From positions 33,005 through 97,004 of the forward strand of contig JBAXAB010000002.1 in assembly GCA_037142735.1 (NCBI GenBank): a stretch of 64,000 nt of DNA. Reading direction: 5' to 3'. The notes under the pieces are model-generated. The model was not told where the DNA came from. It saw only the letters and a list, made by a program, of their open reading frames with translations, and did not search any database. Both the position numbers and the translations under genes were made by a program. Below, piece by piece: positions 1 to 7,699 of this stretch. Source of the DNA: JBAXAB01 sp037142735. GTDB taxonomy: Bacteria > Patescibacteriota > Minisyncoccia > Phycocordibacterales > CAIZLB01. Every line of letters starts with the position of its first letter. Position 1 is the stretch's first letter.

Positions 1-494
1 AACCTTTCATTCGCGGAGTTTGGCACACCAACAGCGGTGAAGTTCATTCTGAACTATATTGGATTGATAGATCTAACCCTATGGGGCCACAACCTTCAAA
101 CCCCTCTTCCGATCCTGAATTCAATTTATGGGAAGCTGGAGTGACTGGTTGGGCTCAATCTGGATCTGCACAAGGACTCCTCCCTCAGCCTGTTATTAAC
201 CCTTTAAATCAATCTGGGGCATTTGGTGTAAGAATAGACAGCCCTGTATACACACCTAAAAATAATCGAATAACTGTCAGTGTTTACAACTATGCTCCGG
301 AAACATCGAAAGTCGACTATACAGTTAATGGTGAAAGTATTGGGACAGCAACACAAGCACCTTTCTCTATTTTGTTTACACCAGCACAAGTGAAAGGTCT
401 TCAGGATGAAAACGAAATCAAAGCTACAGCTTTTGATCTTTTAGGTAGACATTTTGAAGCAACAACGGTCTTTTCAACTGATTCTGGAAACTAA
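1..494 (+). CDS. penicillin-binding protein, C-terminal fragment
   Basis: This is the 3' end of a gene that enters from before base 1. The open frame runs through base 3 upstream of the first ATG at 81, and the upstream residues read PFIRGVWHTNSGEVHSEL, so the ATG is not the start. That stretch and the following YWIDRSNPMGPQPSNPSSD resemble the end of the transpeptidase domain of class A penicillin-binding proteins of Parcubacteria. The last roughly 90 residues form a beta-rich, Ig-like tail (PVYTPKNNRITVSVYN, then FSILFTP), typical of these proteins. The protein would cross-link peptidoglycan outside the membrane. The catalytic Ser motifs lie outside the window, so the assignment rests on the tail only. 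The stop is four bases from the end of the convergent gene at 491. Confidence 0.7.
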   Translation, partial: PFIRGVWHTNSGEVHSELYWIDRSNPMGPQPSNPSSDPEFNLWEAGVTGWAQSGSAQGLLPQPVINPLNQSGAFGVRIDSPVYTPKNNRITVSVYNYAPETSKVDYTVNGESIGTATQAPFSILFTPAQVKGLQDENEIKATAFDLLGRHFEATTVFSTDSGN

Positions 495-745
495 ACAAAT
501 CTCTTTATCTGCCTGTCTTTCAGTTTTTCACTTAAAATCATTAAAATTTTAGCCTGGTTCATAAATACAGTATTCCTTTCGGGGGAACTAATGTTTAATT
601 TTATAGAATCTTTAGAAAAATCAATTTTTTTAGAATCTATAATAAAACCACACACCTCTTTTATTGTGGAAACAACAAAATCCTTGTCTTCTTGTGGATT
701 TTTAATGCCAATAATTTTTGAAATCAATTCTTTGATGTCCTTCAT
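491..745 (-). CDS. DciA-like (DUF721-like) small protein
   Basis: The gene encodes 84 residues with a helical N-terminus and a C-terminal stretch (IKLNISSPERNTVFMNQAKI) that resembles the compact KH-like fold of DciA/DUF721 proteins, which help load the replicative helicase. It lies directly downstream of dnaN on the same strand, 18 bases away, which suits a replication role. A TATAAG box (757-752) ends six bases before the ATG, suggesting its own leaderless transcript. The family assignment is by pattern and position, not a confident match; the protein is much shorter than typical DciA of proteobacteria. Confidence 0.5.
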   Translation of the reverse strand: MKDIKELISKIIGIKNPQEDKDFVVSTIKEVCGFIIDSKKIDFSKDSIKLNISSPERNTVFMNQAKILMILSEKLKDRQIKRFV

Positions 746-763
746 GTTTTTCTTATACCAAAA

Positions 764-1864
764 TTAGCGGTTCATGGGCATAACTACGTATGAAAACGAA
801 TCATCATTTACAACTTTTATTACCAAAGGTGTATTTGTACCACTAAACATAAAAGTAAGACTGTCTGCTTTCAAAGAATTAAAAGCATCACTAATATATC
901 TAAAATTAAAATTCAGACTAAGGTCGTCCCCTTTTACTGTTGCATTAATTAGAGAGGAATTTTCTCCAACTTCGTTGTTTTTAGAGATTATTTCCATCTG
1001 TTTCTCTTTTGAGTGGACGGTTAGTTTTACGTGATTAAAGGTATCAGTGAAAATAGTGCTTAGTTTTAAGCTGTTTATGAGGTCTTGTTTCAAAATAGTG
1101 ACCTCAGAGGTAAACTCTTTTGGAAAAATAGCCTTATAATTAGGAAAGTTTCCTTCTGTTGTTCTTGAGACAAGATACAAATCGTCAACCATAATAGCCA
1201 TTTGATTTTTATCTATCAAAATTGATATTTCAGCCTTTATATCGTCAATAATCCTTATAATTTCAGAGACGTTCTTGATAGGAACAAGAATTGCAGGAAA
1301 ATCTACTCCTTTTTTTGTTCTTACTTTCTTTTCAGCAAGACGGAAGCCATCTGTGGCAACAAAAACAATAGAATCTCCCTCAGGATAGATTTTAACACTA
1401 GATAGCTCTGGTTTTATAGTAGAGGTAGCGGAACTGTATGAAACACTCCTTAAACCCTCTATAAAGTCTTCTGAGGCTATATTAAAACCATTAGGTGATT
1501 CAATTCGCGGTATTGAAGGAAATTCTTCAGGGGAGAAACTTTTGATAATCGTACTGTTTTTTGAAGTTGATACGTGAAGATTGTTTTCTATGGTCTCTAA
1601 TATTATAGATTTTTCGTTTCCAACATTTGAAAGAAATCCGTTCAAGATCGTACCCGGTGCAGCTACCTGTCCTTTTTCTGTCACTTTAACAGGAATTTGA
1701 ATTTCAATCCCTAAATCCAAGTTAGTGGCTTTGATAGTTAAACTATTATCCTGCGCTTCTATAAATATGCACTTCAAAATAGGCAAAGAAGCGTTTCTTC
1801 CGGTGACTTTTTCTGCTTTCGCTACAGCATGTGCCAGTTTTTCTTTAACGGATTCAATTTTCAT
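764..1864 (-). CDS. dnaN: DNA polymerase III subunit beta (sliding clamp)
   Basis: A 366-residue protein of the normal length for the bacterial beta clamp, built of three clamp domains of about 120 residues. It starts MKIESVKEKLAHAVAKAEKV, has the domain-1 signature NASLPILKCIFIEA, and ends with VIKVVNDDSFSYVVMPMNR, equivalent to the conserved VMPMR tail that closes the hydrophobic groove binding the polymerase. It encircles DNA and tethers polymerase III. It lies downstream of dnaA on the same strand, separated by a 299-bp AT-rich region with DnaA-box-like sequences. A TACAAT box (1876-1871) ends six bases before the ATG, so the transcript is probably leaderless. Confidence 0.97.
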   Translation of the reverse strand: MKIESVKEKLAHAVAKAEKVTGRNASLPILKCIFIEAQDNSLTIKATNLDLGIEIQIPVKVTEKGQVAAPGTILNGFLSNVGNEKSIILETIENNLHVSTSKNSTIIKSFSPEEFPSIPRIESPNGFNIASEDFIEGLRSVSYSSATSTIKPELSSVKIYPEGDSIVFVATDGFRLAEKKVRTKKGVDFPAILVPIKNVSEIIRIIDDIKAEISILIDKNQMAIMVDDLYLVSRTTEGNFPNYKAIFPKEFTSEVTILKQDLINSLKLSTIFTDTFNHVKLTVHSKEKQMEIISKNNEVGENSSLINATVKGDDLSLNFNFRYISDAFNSLKADSLTFMFSGTNTPLVIKVVNDDSFSYVVMPMNR

Positions 1865-2163
1865 TTCTTTATTGTATGTATTTAATTTTTATTTAATTTT
1901 TTACAAACCCCTTATTATTAGTCCTGTTGATATGTGGATAATCCCCAATCCCTTTTAATCTCTTTGTCTAATCGAAATTTTTATCCCCACTCGTTTGTAT
2001 AAGGTGTTGTTGGTTTGCGGGAAAAGTTCCATTGTTTATTTTTTCTGTGGAGAACTCCTTAATTATACACAACCTATTCTAAAATAATTATGTATTTATC
2101 CTATACTTTTCCCGAAGTTTTCCACCGCTAGTACACAATCTTATTAACAAAAGATACAATTTT
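1865..2163. other. oriC: probable oriC, dnaA-dnaN intergenic part
   Basis: This 299-bp gene-free stretch between dnaA and dnaN is strongly AT-rich and holds several matches to the DnaA box TTATCCACA or its complement: an exact TGTGGATAA at 1933-1941, TTATCCCCA at 1981-1989, TGTGGAGAA at 2046-2054, TTATACACA at 2063-2071 and a weaker TTTTCCACC at 2118-2126. Long T/A runs beside dnaN (1865-1915) and before dnaA could serve for unwinding. The rpmH-dnaA-dnaN gene order is the classical origin context. No experimental origin is claimed; a GC-skew switch would support it. Confidence 0.7.
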
Positions 2164-3495
2164 TTAAATGAGCGCCTTAATCTGGTTTATTTCTCCGGCC
2201 AGTTCACTGTTGTTTTTCAATTCGTTTCTAATCTTTTCACACGAGTGAATGATGGTTGTATGGTCTCTTCCTCCCATTTTTTGTCCAATTGACGGGAAAG
2301 AGTGGTTAAATTCTTCACGGAGAAGATACATGGCCACTTGTCTGGGTTTAACTATCTCTTGGCGGCGAGTTTTGCTGTAAATAATCTCTTCTTCTATGTT
2401 GTAGTAAGCAGAAACGGCCTTTATAACATCCTTAGCAGAGACATTTTTCTGAGGTTTTGTGGTATTTTTGGTAAGATTCTTAATTTCCAACAGTGTTAAG
2501 TCCCGGTTCTTTAACTGGGACTGACAAATAATATTGTTTAAGATCCCTTCTAGTTCTCGAATGCTGCCGTGTACTGTTGTGGCAAGGAAGTCAGCTGTTT
2601 CGTGAGGTAAGTTAAAATTTCCATGCAGAGCTTTGGTCTTCAGGATGGCAATACGAGACTCTTGGTCAACAGGAGAAATATCAATGATCATTCCCTGCAT
2701 AAATCTTGATTTTAAACGATCCTCGAGGTTTTGGAGGTAATTGGGGTGCATATCAGAAGAAAAGATAATCTGTTTATTGCTGTCATATAAATAGTTGAAC
2801 AGATGAAACAATTCTTCCTGGGTCTTTTCCTTATTAGAAAGAAATTGGATATCATCCATTATAAAAACATCGTATTTTCGGTACTTTTCCTTAAAATTGT
2901 TAACTTTGTTGGCCTGCACAGCATTTACATAGTCCACCGTGAACTTTTCTGAGGTTACGTAGTGTACCCTCTTCTCTTTGTTGTGGTTTTTAAAGTAGTT
3001 CCCTACCGCCTGCATAAGGTGGGTTTTTCCCAAGCCGGTATTTCCGTGGAAAAAGAGCGGGTTATAAGCCACTGGCTTCTTTAAAATTGCCTGGGAAGCC
3101 GCATGCGCCAGTTCGTTAAAGGGCCCAACCACAAAAGTTTCGAAAGTATAGCGTGGATTAAGGTTGTCTTCAGGATTTATAACAAGATTGTCCAAAGGAA
3201 GTTCTTTTGTGGGTCCTGGCTGAGGTGTTTTATCAGACTTTTTCTTCTCAGCTTGTCCTATTGAATACTCTAAAGACCTAACGTTTTCCTCTATATTACG
3301 TAAAGATTGCAAAATAACCTTATGGTACTTGGTCTGGAGCCAATCTTTAACAAAAGTGTTAGGAACCGCAAGAAACACTACACCGTCCTCAATTTTGGAT
3401 ATAAAAGTATCTTTGAACCACGTGGTGAAGTTCGGGCGCGAGACTTCGAGTTCAACTTGAACCAAAGCTGTATCCCAAATTTTCTGTGTGTTCAT
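2164..3495 (-). CDS. dnaA: chromosomal replication initiator protein DnaA
   Basis: A 443-residue initiator with all four DnaA domains. Domain I opens with MNTQKIWDTALVQVELEVSR and NFTTWFKDT; a short linker follows at about 75-110; the AAA+ domain has Walker A GNTGLGKTHL at about 151-160 and Walker B DVFIMDDIQFL around 209-219; the C-terminal helix-turn-helix domain carries the DNA-binding signature GGRDHTTIIHSCEKI near residue 405. It binds DnaA boxes, several of which lie on both sides of this gene, and melts the origin. A TATAAT box at 3511-3506 lies ten bases before the ATG, so the transcript has almost no leader; DnaA boxes around 3514-3583 sit over or just upstream of this promoter and could give autoregulation. 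Confidence 0.98.
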   Translation of the reverse strand: MNTQKIWDTALVQVELEVSRPNFTTWFKDTFISKIEDGVVFLAVPNTFVKDWLQTKYHKVILQSLRNIEENVRSLEYSIGQAEKKKSDKTPQPGPTKELPLDNLVINPEDNLNPRYTFETFVVGPFNELAHAASQAILKKPVAYNPLFFHGNTGLGKTHLMQAVGNYFKNHNKEKRVHYVTSEKFTVDYVNAVQANKVNNFKEKYRKYDVFIMDDIQFLSNKEKTQEELFHLFNYLYDSNKQIIFSSDMHPNYLQNLEDRLKSRFMQGMIIDISPVDQESRIAILKTKALHGNFNLPHETADFLATTVHGSIRELEGILNNIICQSQLKNRDLTLLEIKNLTKNTTKPQKNVSAKDVIKAVSAYYNIEEEIIYSKTRRQEIVKPRQVAMYLLREEFNHSFPSIGQKMGGRDHTTIIHSCEKIRNELKNNSELAGEINQIKALI

Positions 3496-3505
3496 AGTGG
3501 TTGCT

Positions 3506-3511
3506 ATTATA
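3506..3511 (-). promoter_or_regulatory. -10 box of dnaA
   Basis: Exact TATAAT on the minus strand, ten bases before the dnaA ATG at 3495, predicting a leader of about three to four bases. Confidence 0.5.
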
Positions 3512-3603
3512 GCTGTTCACAAACTCTTTGGAACTTGTGGAAAGTTTATAAACATGTTGATAAGGTGTGGACGGGGTGGATAACCTCATTTCAACATATA
3601 ATT

Positions 3604-3631
3604 TTGCCAAATCGGATAAATAGTATATACT
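3604..3631 (+). promoter_or_regulatory. promoter of rpmH-rnpA-yidC
   Basis: TTGCCA (3604-3609), a 16-bp spacer and TATACT (3626-3631). The rpmH ATG is nine bases downstream of the -10 box, so the transcript would be leaderless or nearly so. Confidence 0.55.
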
Positions 3632-3640
3632 CTCCCCATC

Positions 3641-3775
3641 ATGTCTCAAACATATAATCCATCAAAGCGAAAAAGAGCAACCACTCACGGGTTTCTTGTT
3701 CGATCTAAAACTCACGGAGGCAAGCGCGTTCTAAAGGCTAGACGTCGAAAGGGACGAAAGAAGCTTTCTGTATAA
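3641..3775 (+). CDS. rpmH: 50S ribosomal protein L34 (bL34)
   Basis: A 44-residue, very basic protein starting MSQTYNPSKRKRATTHGFL and continuing with the L34 signature RSKTHGGKRVLKARRRKGRK. L34 is among the smallest large-subunit proteins and binds 23S rRNA. The gene is divergent from dnaA and 12 bases upstream of rnpA, the classical rpmH-rnpA-yidC order. The start follows a TATACT box by only nine bases. Confidence 0.97.
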   Translation: MSQTYNPSKRKRATTHGFLVRSKTHGGKRVLKARRRKGRKKLSV

Positions 3776-3787
3776 GGGTTTTGTACT

Positions 3788-4141
3788 ATGTTGCCAAAAA
3801 AACAAAGACTAACTTCTGTTGAAATAGAAGAGGTTATGATCAAAGGAAAGCCACTCTTTTCTGATTTTTTTGTGGTTAAATTCATAAAAAACCACACATT
3901 AGAGATTGCGCAGGGTTTTAAGATCTCAGCTGTGTCTCCAAAAAAACCTTTTTCCACAGCCGCTCTTCGTAACAAGGCTCGCCGTAGAATATACTCTGCT
4001 CTAACTTCTTTTTTGGAGACACAAAAACCAAAATCAGGACTTCTAATTGCTATTGTTGGAAATAAAAAAGTCCTGGATATTCCCCTTTCTGACTTAAGTT
4101 TCTCTCTAGAGCAGACTTTCAGAAAAGGAGGTATACTGTAG
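3788..4141 (+). CDS. rnpA: ribonuclease P protein component
   Basis: A 117-residue basic protein with the RNase P protein signature RNKARRRIYSAL at about residues 62-73 (the RNR motif helix that contacts the RNase P RNA), preceded by a beta-sheet region that binds the precursor-tRNA 5' leader. The first residues MLPKKQRLTS are the usual start of the family. It assists the RNase P RNA in removing 5' leaders from pre-tRNAs. Its stop is three bases before yidC, so the genes are probably co-transcribed from the rpmH promoter. Confidence 0.93.
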   Translation: MLPKKQRLTSVEIEEVMIKGKPLFSDFFVVKFIKNHTLEIAQGFKISAVSPKKPFSTAALRNKARRRIYSALTSFLETQKPKSGLLIAIVGNKKVLDIPLSDLSFSLEQTFRKGGIL

Positions 4142-4144
4142 CCC

Positions 4145-4879
4145 ATGTTTTCATCATTTTATAACAATTTTCTTTATCATCCTTTATACAACGGCCTTGT
4201 TTATCTTATTGGGGTTGTCCCCTACCACGACGTTGGTATAGCGGTAGTGGTTCTTACTTTGGTAGTTAAGTTTATCCTTTTCCCTCTTTCAAAGAAGAGT
4301 GTAGTAACTCAGATCAAAATGAAACAGCTTGATCCTGAATTAAAAGCATTACAGGCAAAGTATAAAGATAATCGACAGGAATTGTCGCAACAATTACTTA
4401 CGTTCTATAAAAAGAATCAATTAAACCCTTTCTCTGGCCTTTTTCTGATCCTTCTCCAGTTGCCTATTATCTTTGCTCTTTATAAAGTTTTTTACTCTGG
4501 AGACATCCACATTATAAATACAACAATTCTCTATTCTTTTGTGGGCATTCCCGCTGCTATTAATACTATTTTCTTGGGAATATTCGACCTTGCTATTAAA
4601 CACTCGCTTTTCCTATCTATATTTGTCGGTATTACCCAGTTTATCCAAGCTCAGTTGGTTGTTCCTCCCCACGATAAAACTAAACCAATAGATCCTAAAG
4701 ACATGGGACAAAATTTGGCTCGTAGTATGAATACTCAAATGAAGTATGTTCTACCTGTATTTGTTGCCTTTATTTCATATTCCTTAGCCAGTCTGGTTTC
4801 TGTCTACTGGATCACAAGTAACATTTTCGCTATCGGTCAAGAGTTGTATTTCCGTAAAACTATTAAGAAGAAGTCTTAA
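4145..4879 (+). CDS. yidC: membrane protein insertase YidC/Oxa1
   Basis: A 244-residue membrane protein of the short YidC/Oxa1 type, without the large periplasmic domain of proteobacterial YidC. The conserved core is visible: a first hydrophobic helix (DVGIAVVVLTLVVKFILFPL), the cytoplasmic hairpin with KMKQLDPELKALQAKYKDN, then LNPFSGLFLILLQLPIIFAL and later helices, ending in a basic tail. It inserts membrane proteins alone or with SecYEG. It follows rnpA by three bases. The stop is three bases from the end of the convergent gene at 4883. Confidence 0.95.
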   Translation: MFSSFYNNFLYHPLYNGLVYLIGVVPYHDVGIAVVVLTLVVKFILFPLSKKSVVTQIKMKQLDPELKALQAKYKDNRQELSQQLLTFYKKNQLNPFSGLFLILLQLPIIFALYKVFYSGDIHIINTTILYSFVGIPAAINTIFLGIFDLAIKHSLFLSIFVGITQFIQAQLVVPPHDKTKPIDPKDMGQNLARSMNTQMKYVLPVFVAFISYSLASLVSVYWITSNIFAIGQELYFRKTIKKKS

Positions 4880-4882
4880 AAA

Positions 4883-6295
4883 CTAACGAGTTTTAGTGCT
4901 GCTTGCACTAGTTGTAGATGTTGGTGTTGTTATAACTGCTGCAGGTTTACCCAGTTTCAGTCCCCAGAATGAATAAGTATTCTTGTCTGTAAATACCAAG
5001 TAGTCGTCATTTTTACTTAGGCTTAGGCTTGTGATATCAAATGGTATTTTGGTTAGAGCGGTTGGGTTAAGTATGAATGTGCTTTCCCCGGTACTCAGGT
5101 TAAACTTCCAGATGCTGTCATCGAAGTGTACTGTGCCCATGTACCAATCATCAGGATAGTTGTTTTGGTTTGGAACTTGCTTTGGAACCGCACAATACAC
5201 AACAGACGGTTCTTTGTTGCCCCACACGCATTTCTCAGGCATAGTTTGTGCAAACAGTGTCCTTTCTGATGTGTCTTTTATATTGTGAACAATCAATTGT
5301 AGTCCGTTATTGTTAGTGTCGCTGTATAGAATATTCTTTCCGTCTTTTGATACAAGGGTTGTTAAACCAGTTACACCACCTAGCACTTTTTTAATGGTAG
5401 AAGTTTTAACATCCAATGAATATAAATATCCATAAGCCAGAGCCGAAGGTTTTGTGTTTAAAAAGATTGTGCTGGCGCTTCCCCATTGTGGAAGCCATTC
5501 TCTGAACGGAGAATCAAAAATTCCAATTTTAGAACCACCGTCTAAGTTTGCAATGGTTCCTCGAGGGTTACCATTCCTAACATAGAAGAAACGTGTTTTG
5601 TCAGGAGACATTGCCATCTCTGTAACGTTTAAAGGAAGGTTCGCGACGGTGGTTGTTGCAATACTTGATGTTGCTAAGTTTGGAATTTCCTGCAGACTCA
5701 TTAGTCTAGTCTGTATACCATCGTCCCCTACTATGTTTCTTATAATTACTTGGTTTCCTGAGGTATTAAAATATGCTTCTTGTAGTTTTGTTAAGGTAAC
5801 GTTTGTTAATCGATCGAGCTCGTTTGTGCTTGTTGCTGTTTCATAGATATTTCCATTAGCCTTTAAAATAAAACGGATAAATTCCATAGGCACAAGTTTT
5901 CGTTTACTTAAGGCCAATTTAATTTCTTTTGTGGATGTCCCTGTTGGGGTGCTAGATGTAGAAATGTCTACGTTTCTGGTTATAAAGTCCCCTCCTGCTA
6001 CAGGTTGAGCAGAGATTAGTCGCAATACATAGATGGGTTTTGTGGTAGTCGCAGGAGTTTGGTTAGTAGAGGTGCTTGAATCTGTGTCAAAAGATCCCAA
6101 GTTTTTATTTTTAGCAGTGTTTTGAGTTGAATCAAGATTGACCTGATCAAATCCATAAAAAGTTGGAGTATTTTTTGCGATAGGATTTTGAGGTTCTGGG
6201 ATAACTCTATTCAAATAAAAATAGAAACCTAAAAGCCCTCCAATTGAAACGATGAGTATTATAAAAACAGCGATGGTAACTTTCGAGCTGGACAT
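4883..6295 (-). CDS. membrane-anchored beta-propeller-like protein
   Basis: A 470-residue protein with an N-terminal transmembrane anchor (about residues 7-28, AVFIILIVSIGGLLGFYFYL), a Thr/Ser-rich linker with repeated STST and TPTST motifs, and a region from about 210 onwards with repeating strands such as MAMSPDKTRFFYVRN, LVSKDGKNILYSDT and LSLSKNDDYLVFTDK. These look like TolB/WD40-type propeller blades. I do not recognise a specific function. It should sit outside the membrane. A TATAAT box (6308-6303) ends seven bases before the ATG. It is the last gene before the T4SS-like locus on the same strand but has its own promoter. Confidence 0.6.
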   Translation of the reverse strand: MSSSKVTIAVFIILIVSIGGLLGFYFYLNRVIPEPQNPIAKNTPTFYGFDQVNLDSTQNTAKNKNLGSFDTDSSTSTNQTPATTTKPIYVLRLISAQPVAGGDFITRNVDISTSSTPTGTSTKEIKLALSKRKLVPMEFIRFILKANGNIYETATSTNELDRLTNVTLTKLQEAYFNTSGNQVIIRNIVGDDGIQTRLMSLQEIPNLATSSIATTTVANLPLNVTEMAMSPDKTRFFYVRNGNPRGTIANLDGGSKIGIFDSPFREWLPQWGSASTIFLNTKPSALAYGYLYSLDVKTSTIKKVLGGVTGLTTLVSKDGKNILYSDTNNNGLQLIVHNIKDTSERTLFAQTMPEKCVWGNKEPSVVYCAVPKQVPNQNNYPDDWYMGTVHFDDSIWKFNLSTGESTFILNPTALTKIPFDITSLSLSKNDDYLVFTDKNTYSFWGLKLGKPAAVITTPTSTTSASSTKTR

Positions 6296-6302
6296 TACGG
6301 AT

Positions 6303-6308
6303 ATTATA
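6303..6308 (-). promoter_or_regulatory. -10 box, leaderless transcript of the 4883-6295 gene
   Basis: Exact TATAAT on the minus strand, seven bases before the ATG at 6295. Confidence 0.5.
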
Positions 6309-6352
6309 TCATTAATCTAAAAGCAAAATAAATAGTTTGTGCACTACGGATT

Positions 6353-7654
6353 TTATTTTGCCGGACCTACATATGTATACACATATGTAGGCAGGCCTCT
6401 TCTGTCTCCAACCTTACTTCCCCAGTTTGATGTTGTATAGTCGCCCTTTGTCATTAGTCCTGTATTTGAGTTGTTTGCTATTATCTGCCCATTGGTCCCA
6501 ACAATTCCGGCGTGCCCAAATGTTCCTTGTGTTGGAGAAACTACTATATCCCCGGGTTGTGCGTCTGTTAGTCCTCCTGGCACCAGCTTCCAATCAGGGT
6601 TCTGACCAAGCGCTTCAGCAAGGTTTGCTGTGCTCGCTCCTCCCCCTGCTTGTTTACCTGTGGCTTTTAATGTAACTGTGTTTACTCCGTCAGCACACCC
6701 AACTCTATCGGAGGAACAAAAGTCTGATTGGTGTGTACCTACGGAATTTTCAGCTGTTCTTGCGATCGCTTCTCTTCCAGAAGATCCGCTTATATCAGCA
6801 GAGCCTGTATTTGCAGCCGCTAAACTGCCCGGAACAGAGGCTGATGTTCCAGCTGAGGCAACACTTGTGCCCGCCCCAACACTTCCAAGTGCTGTCGTCG
6901 CCTTCGCATCCAACGAACAATTCGTCAACGCAGGATTGATTGTATTAAGTATCAACCATGTACCCAACGCTAAGGCTAAACCAAACAAAGCATTATCAAC
7001 CTTTGTCCTCCCTTCTGACTTACCAAACAGTGAATCTGTTGTTGCATATTGAAAGCCACCAATCACAATCATGACTACAGCCAACATTCCTGCTAGTGCA
7101 ATACCAATACGAAACCAAGAGTTTAACAACTTACACAGAGAGTTACTGTCTTGGGTGATTTGATATATCTTTCCTTTGCTCTCGTCTGTTCCTATAAATG
7201 TACCAACAGGTGCAAGAAGTGTGTAGTTACAGATTCCGTTTTTGCAGATGTTGGTGGAAGTGTCTTTGTAAGTTGGGGTAGGGTTTTTTTCTGCTTGTGC
7301 TGCATAATAGCGAGAGTCTGGGTACATGTTTGGCACCAGGCTGTCTGCGGGTTTCGCCAAGTAAGCACTATAGTCAAAGTTTGATGTGGGAGAAGGGCTC
7401 ATTGTAGGACTTCCCCCTAGTTTGTCTGGACCGGCAACCACTGTTCCTGCAGCGTTTGATGTGTCAACGTTCAGTCGTTGCGTAGTGTAGGGTAGTTTTA
7501 CACTAGTGACCGCAGGAGCATTTTCTTTTATGTCTGGTAGCGGTGGCAAGGGTGATATTACATCTTGCTGAGCCAGAACAGAAATGGGTGTAACTAAAAG
7601 GAGTAGTAAAACAGTTGAAAATATTAACTTTAAATTAAAGAAACTTTTATTCAC
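6353..7654 (-). CDS. T4SS pilin-domain protein with NlpC/P60- or CHAP-like C-terminal domain
   Basis: A 433-residue exported protein. Residues 1-28 form a signal peptide ending near VLAQQ. Around residues 175-250 lie two transmembrane helices of the TrbC/VirB2-like pilin type (WFRIGIALAGMLAVVMIVIG, then ALFGLALALGTWLILN). The C-terminal 140 residues look like a cysteine peptidoglycan hydrolase: Cys near 320 in VGCADGVNTV and His near 381 in FGHAGIVG, as in NlpC/P60 or CHAP domains. The start codon is GTG, fixed by a TATAAT box six bases upstream. A 265-bp segment is identical to the neighbour at 7700. Probable role: cell-wall cleavage linked to the secretion or pilus machine; this is inference. 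Confidence 0.65.
   Translation of the reverse strand: MNKSFFNLKLIFSTVLLLLLVTPISVLAQQDVISPLPPLPDIKENAPAVTSVKLPYTTQRLNVDTSNAAGTVVAGPDKLGGSPTMSPSPTSNFDYSAYLAKPADSLVPNMYPDSRYYAAQAEKNPTPTYKDTSTNICKNGICNYTLLAPVGTFIGTDESKGKIYQITQDSNSLCKLLNSWFRIGIALAGMLAVVMIVIGGFQYATTDSLFGKSEGRTKVDNALFGLALALGTWLILNTINPALTNCSLDAKATTALGSVGAGTSVASAGTSASVPGSLAAANTGSADISGSSGREAIARTAENSVGTHQSDFCSSDRVGCADGVNTVTLKATGKQAGGGASTANLAEALGQNPDWKLVPGGLTDAQPGDIVVSPTQGTFGHAGIVGTNGQIIANNSNTGLMTKGDYTTSNWGSKVGDRRGLPTYVYTYVGPAK
6894..7158 (-). repeat. 265-bp identical repeat, copy 1 (pilin-domain coding)
   Basis: Bases 6894-7158 are identical to 8298-8562 with a constant offset of 1404, as far as I can compare by eye. They encode the two-helix pilin domain in both proteins. 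Just outside the block the two genes diverge sharply. Confidence 0.9.
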
Positions 7655-7660
7655 TTTTTT

Positions 7661-7666
7661 ATTATA
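7661..7666 (-). promoter_or_regulatory. -10 box, leaderless transcript of the 433-aa gene
   Basis: Exact TATAAT on the minus strand, six bases before the GTG start at 7654. The same arrangement is seen at 9206-9211. Confidence 0.55.
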
Positions 7667-7699
7667 TCAAAAATAAACAAAATAAGTTTATGTAAAAAA

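Larger units (their letters stand above)
3496..3640. other. DnaA-box cluster upstream of dnaA
   Basis: The divergent region between dnaA and rpmH contains DnaA-box-like 9-mers TGTTCACAA (3514-3522), TTGTGGAAA (3535-3543), TGTTGATAA (3555-3563), TGTGGACGG (3566-3574) and GGTGGATAA (3575-3583), the last three almost contiguous. None is a perfect match, but the density is high. They overlap the dnaA promoter region and lie close to the rpmH promoter, so they may serve both initiation and autoregulation. Confidence 0.5.
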
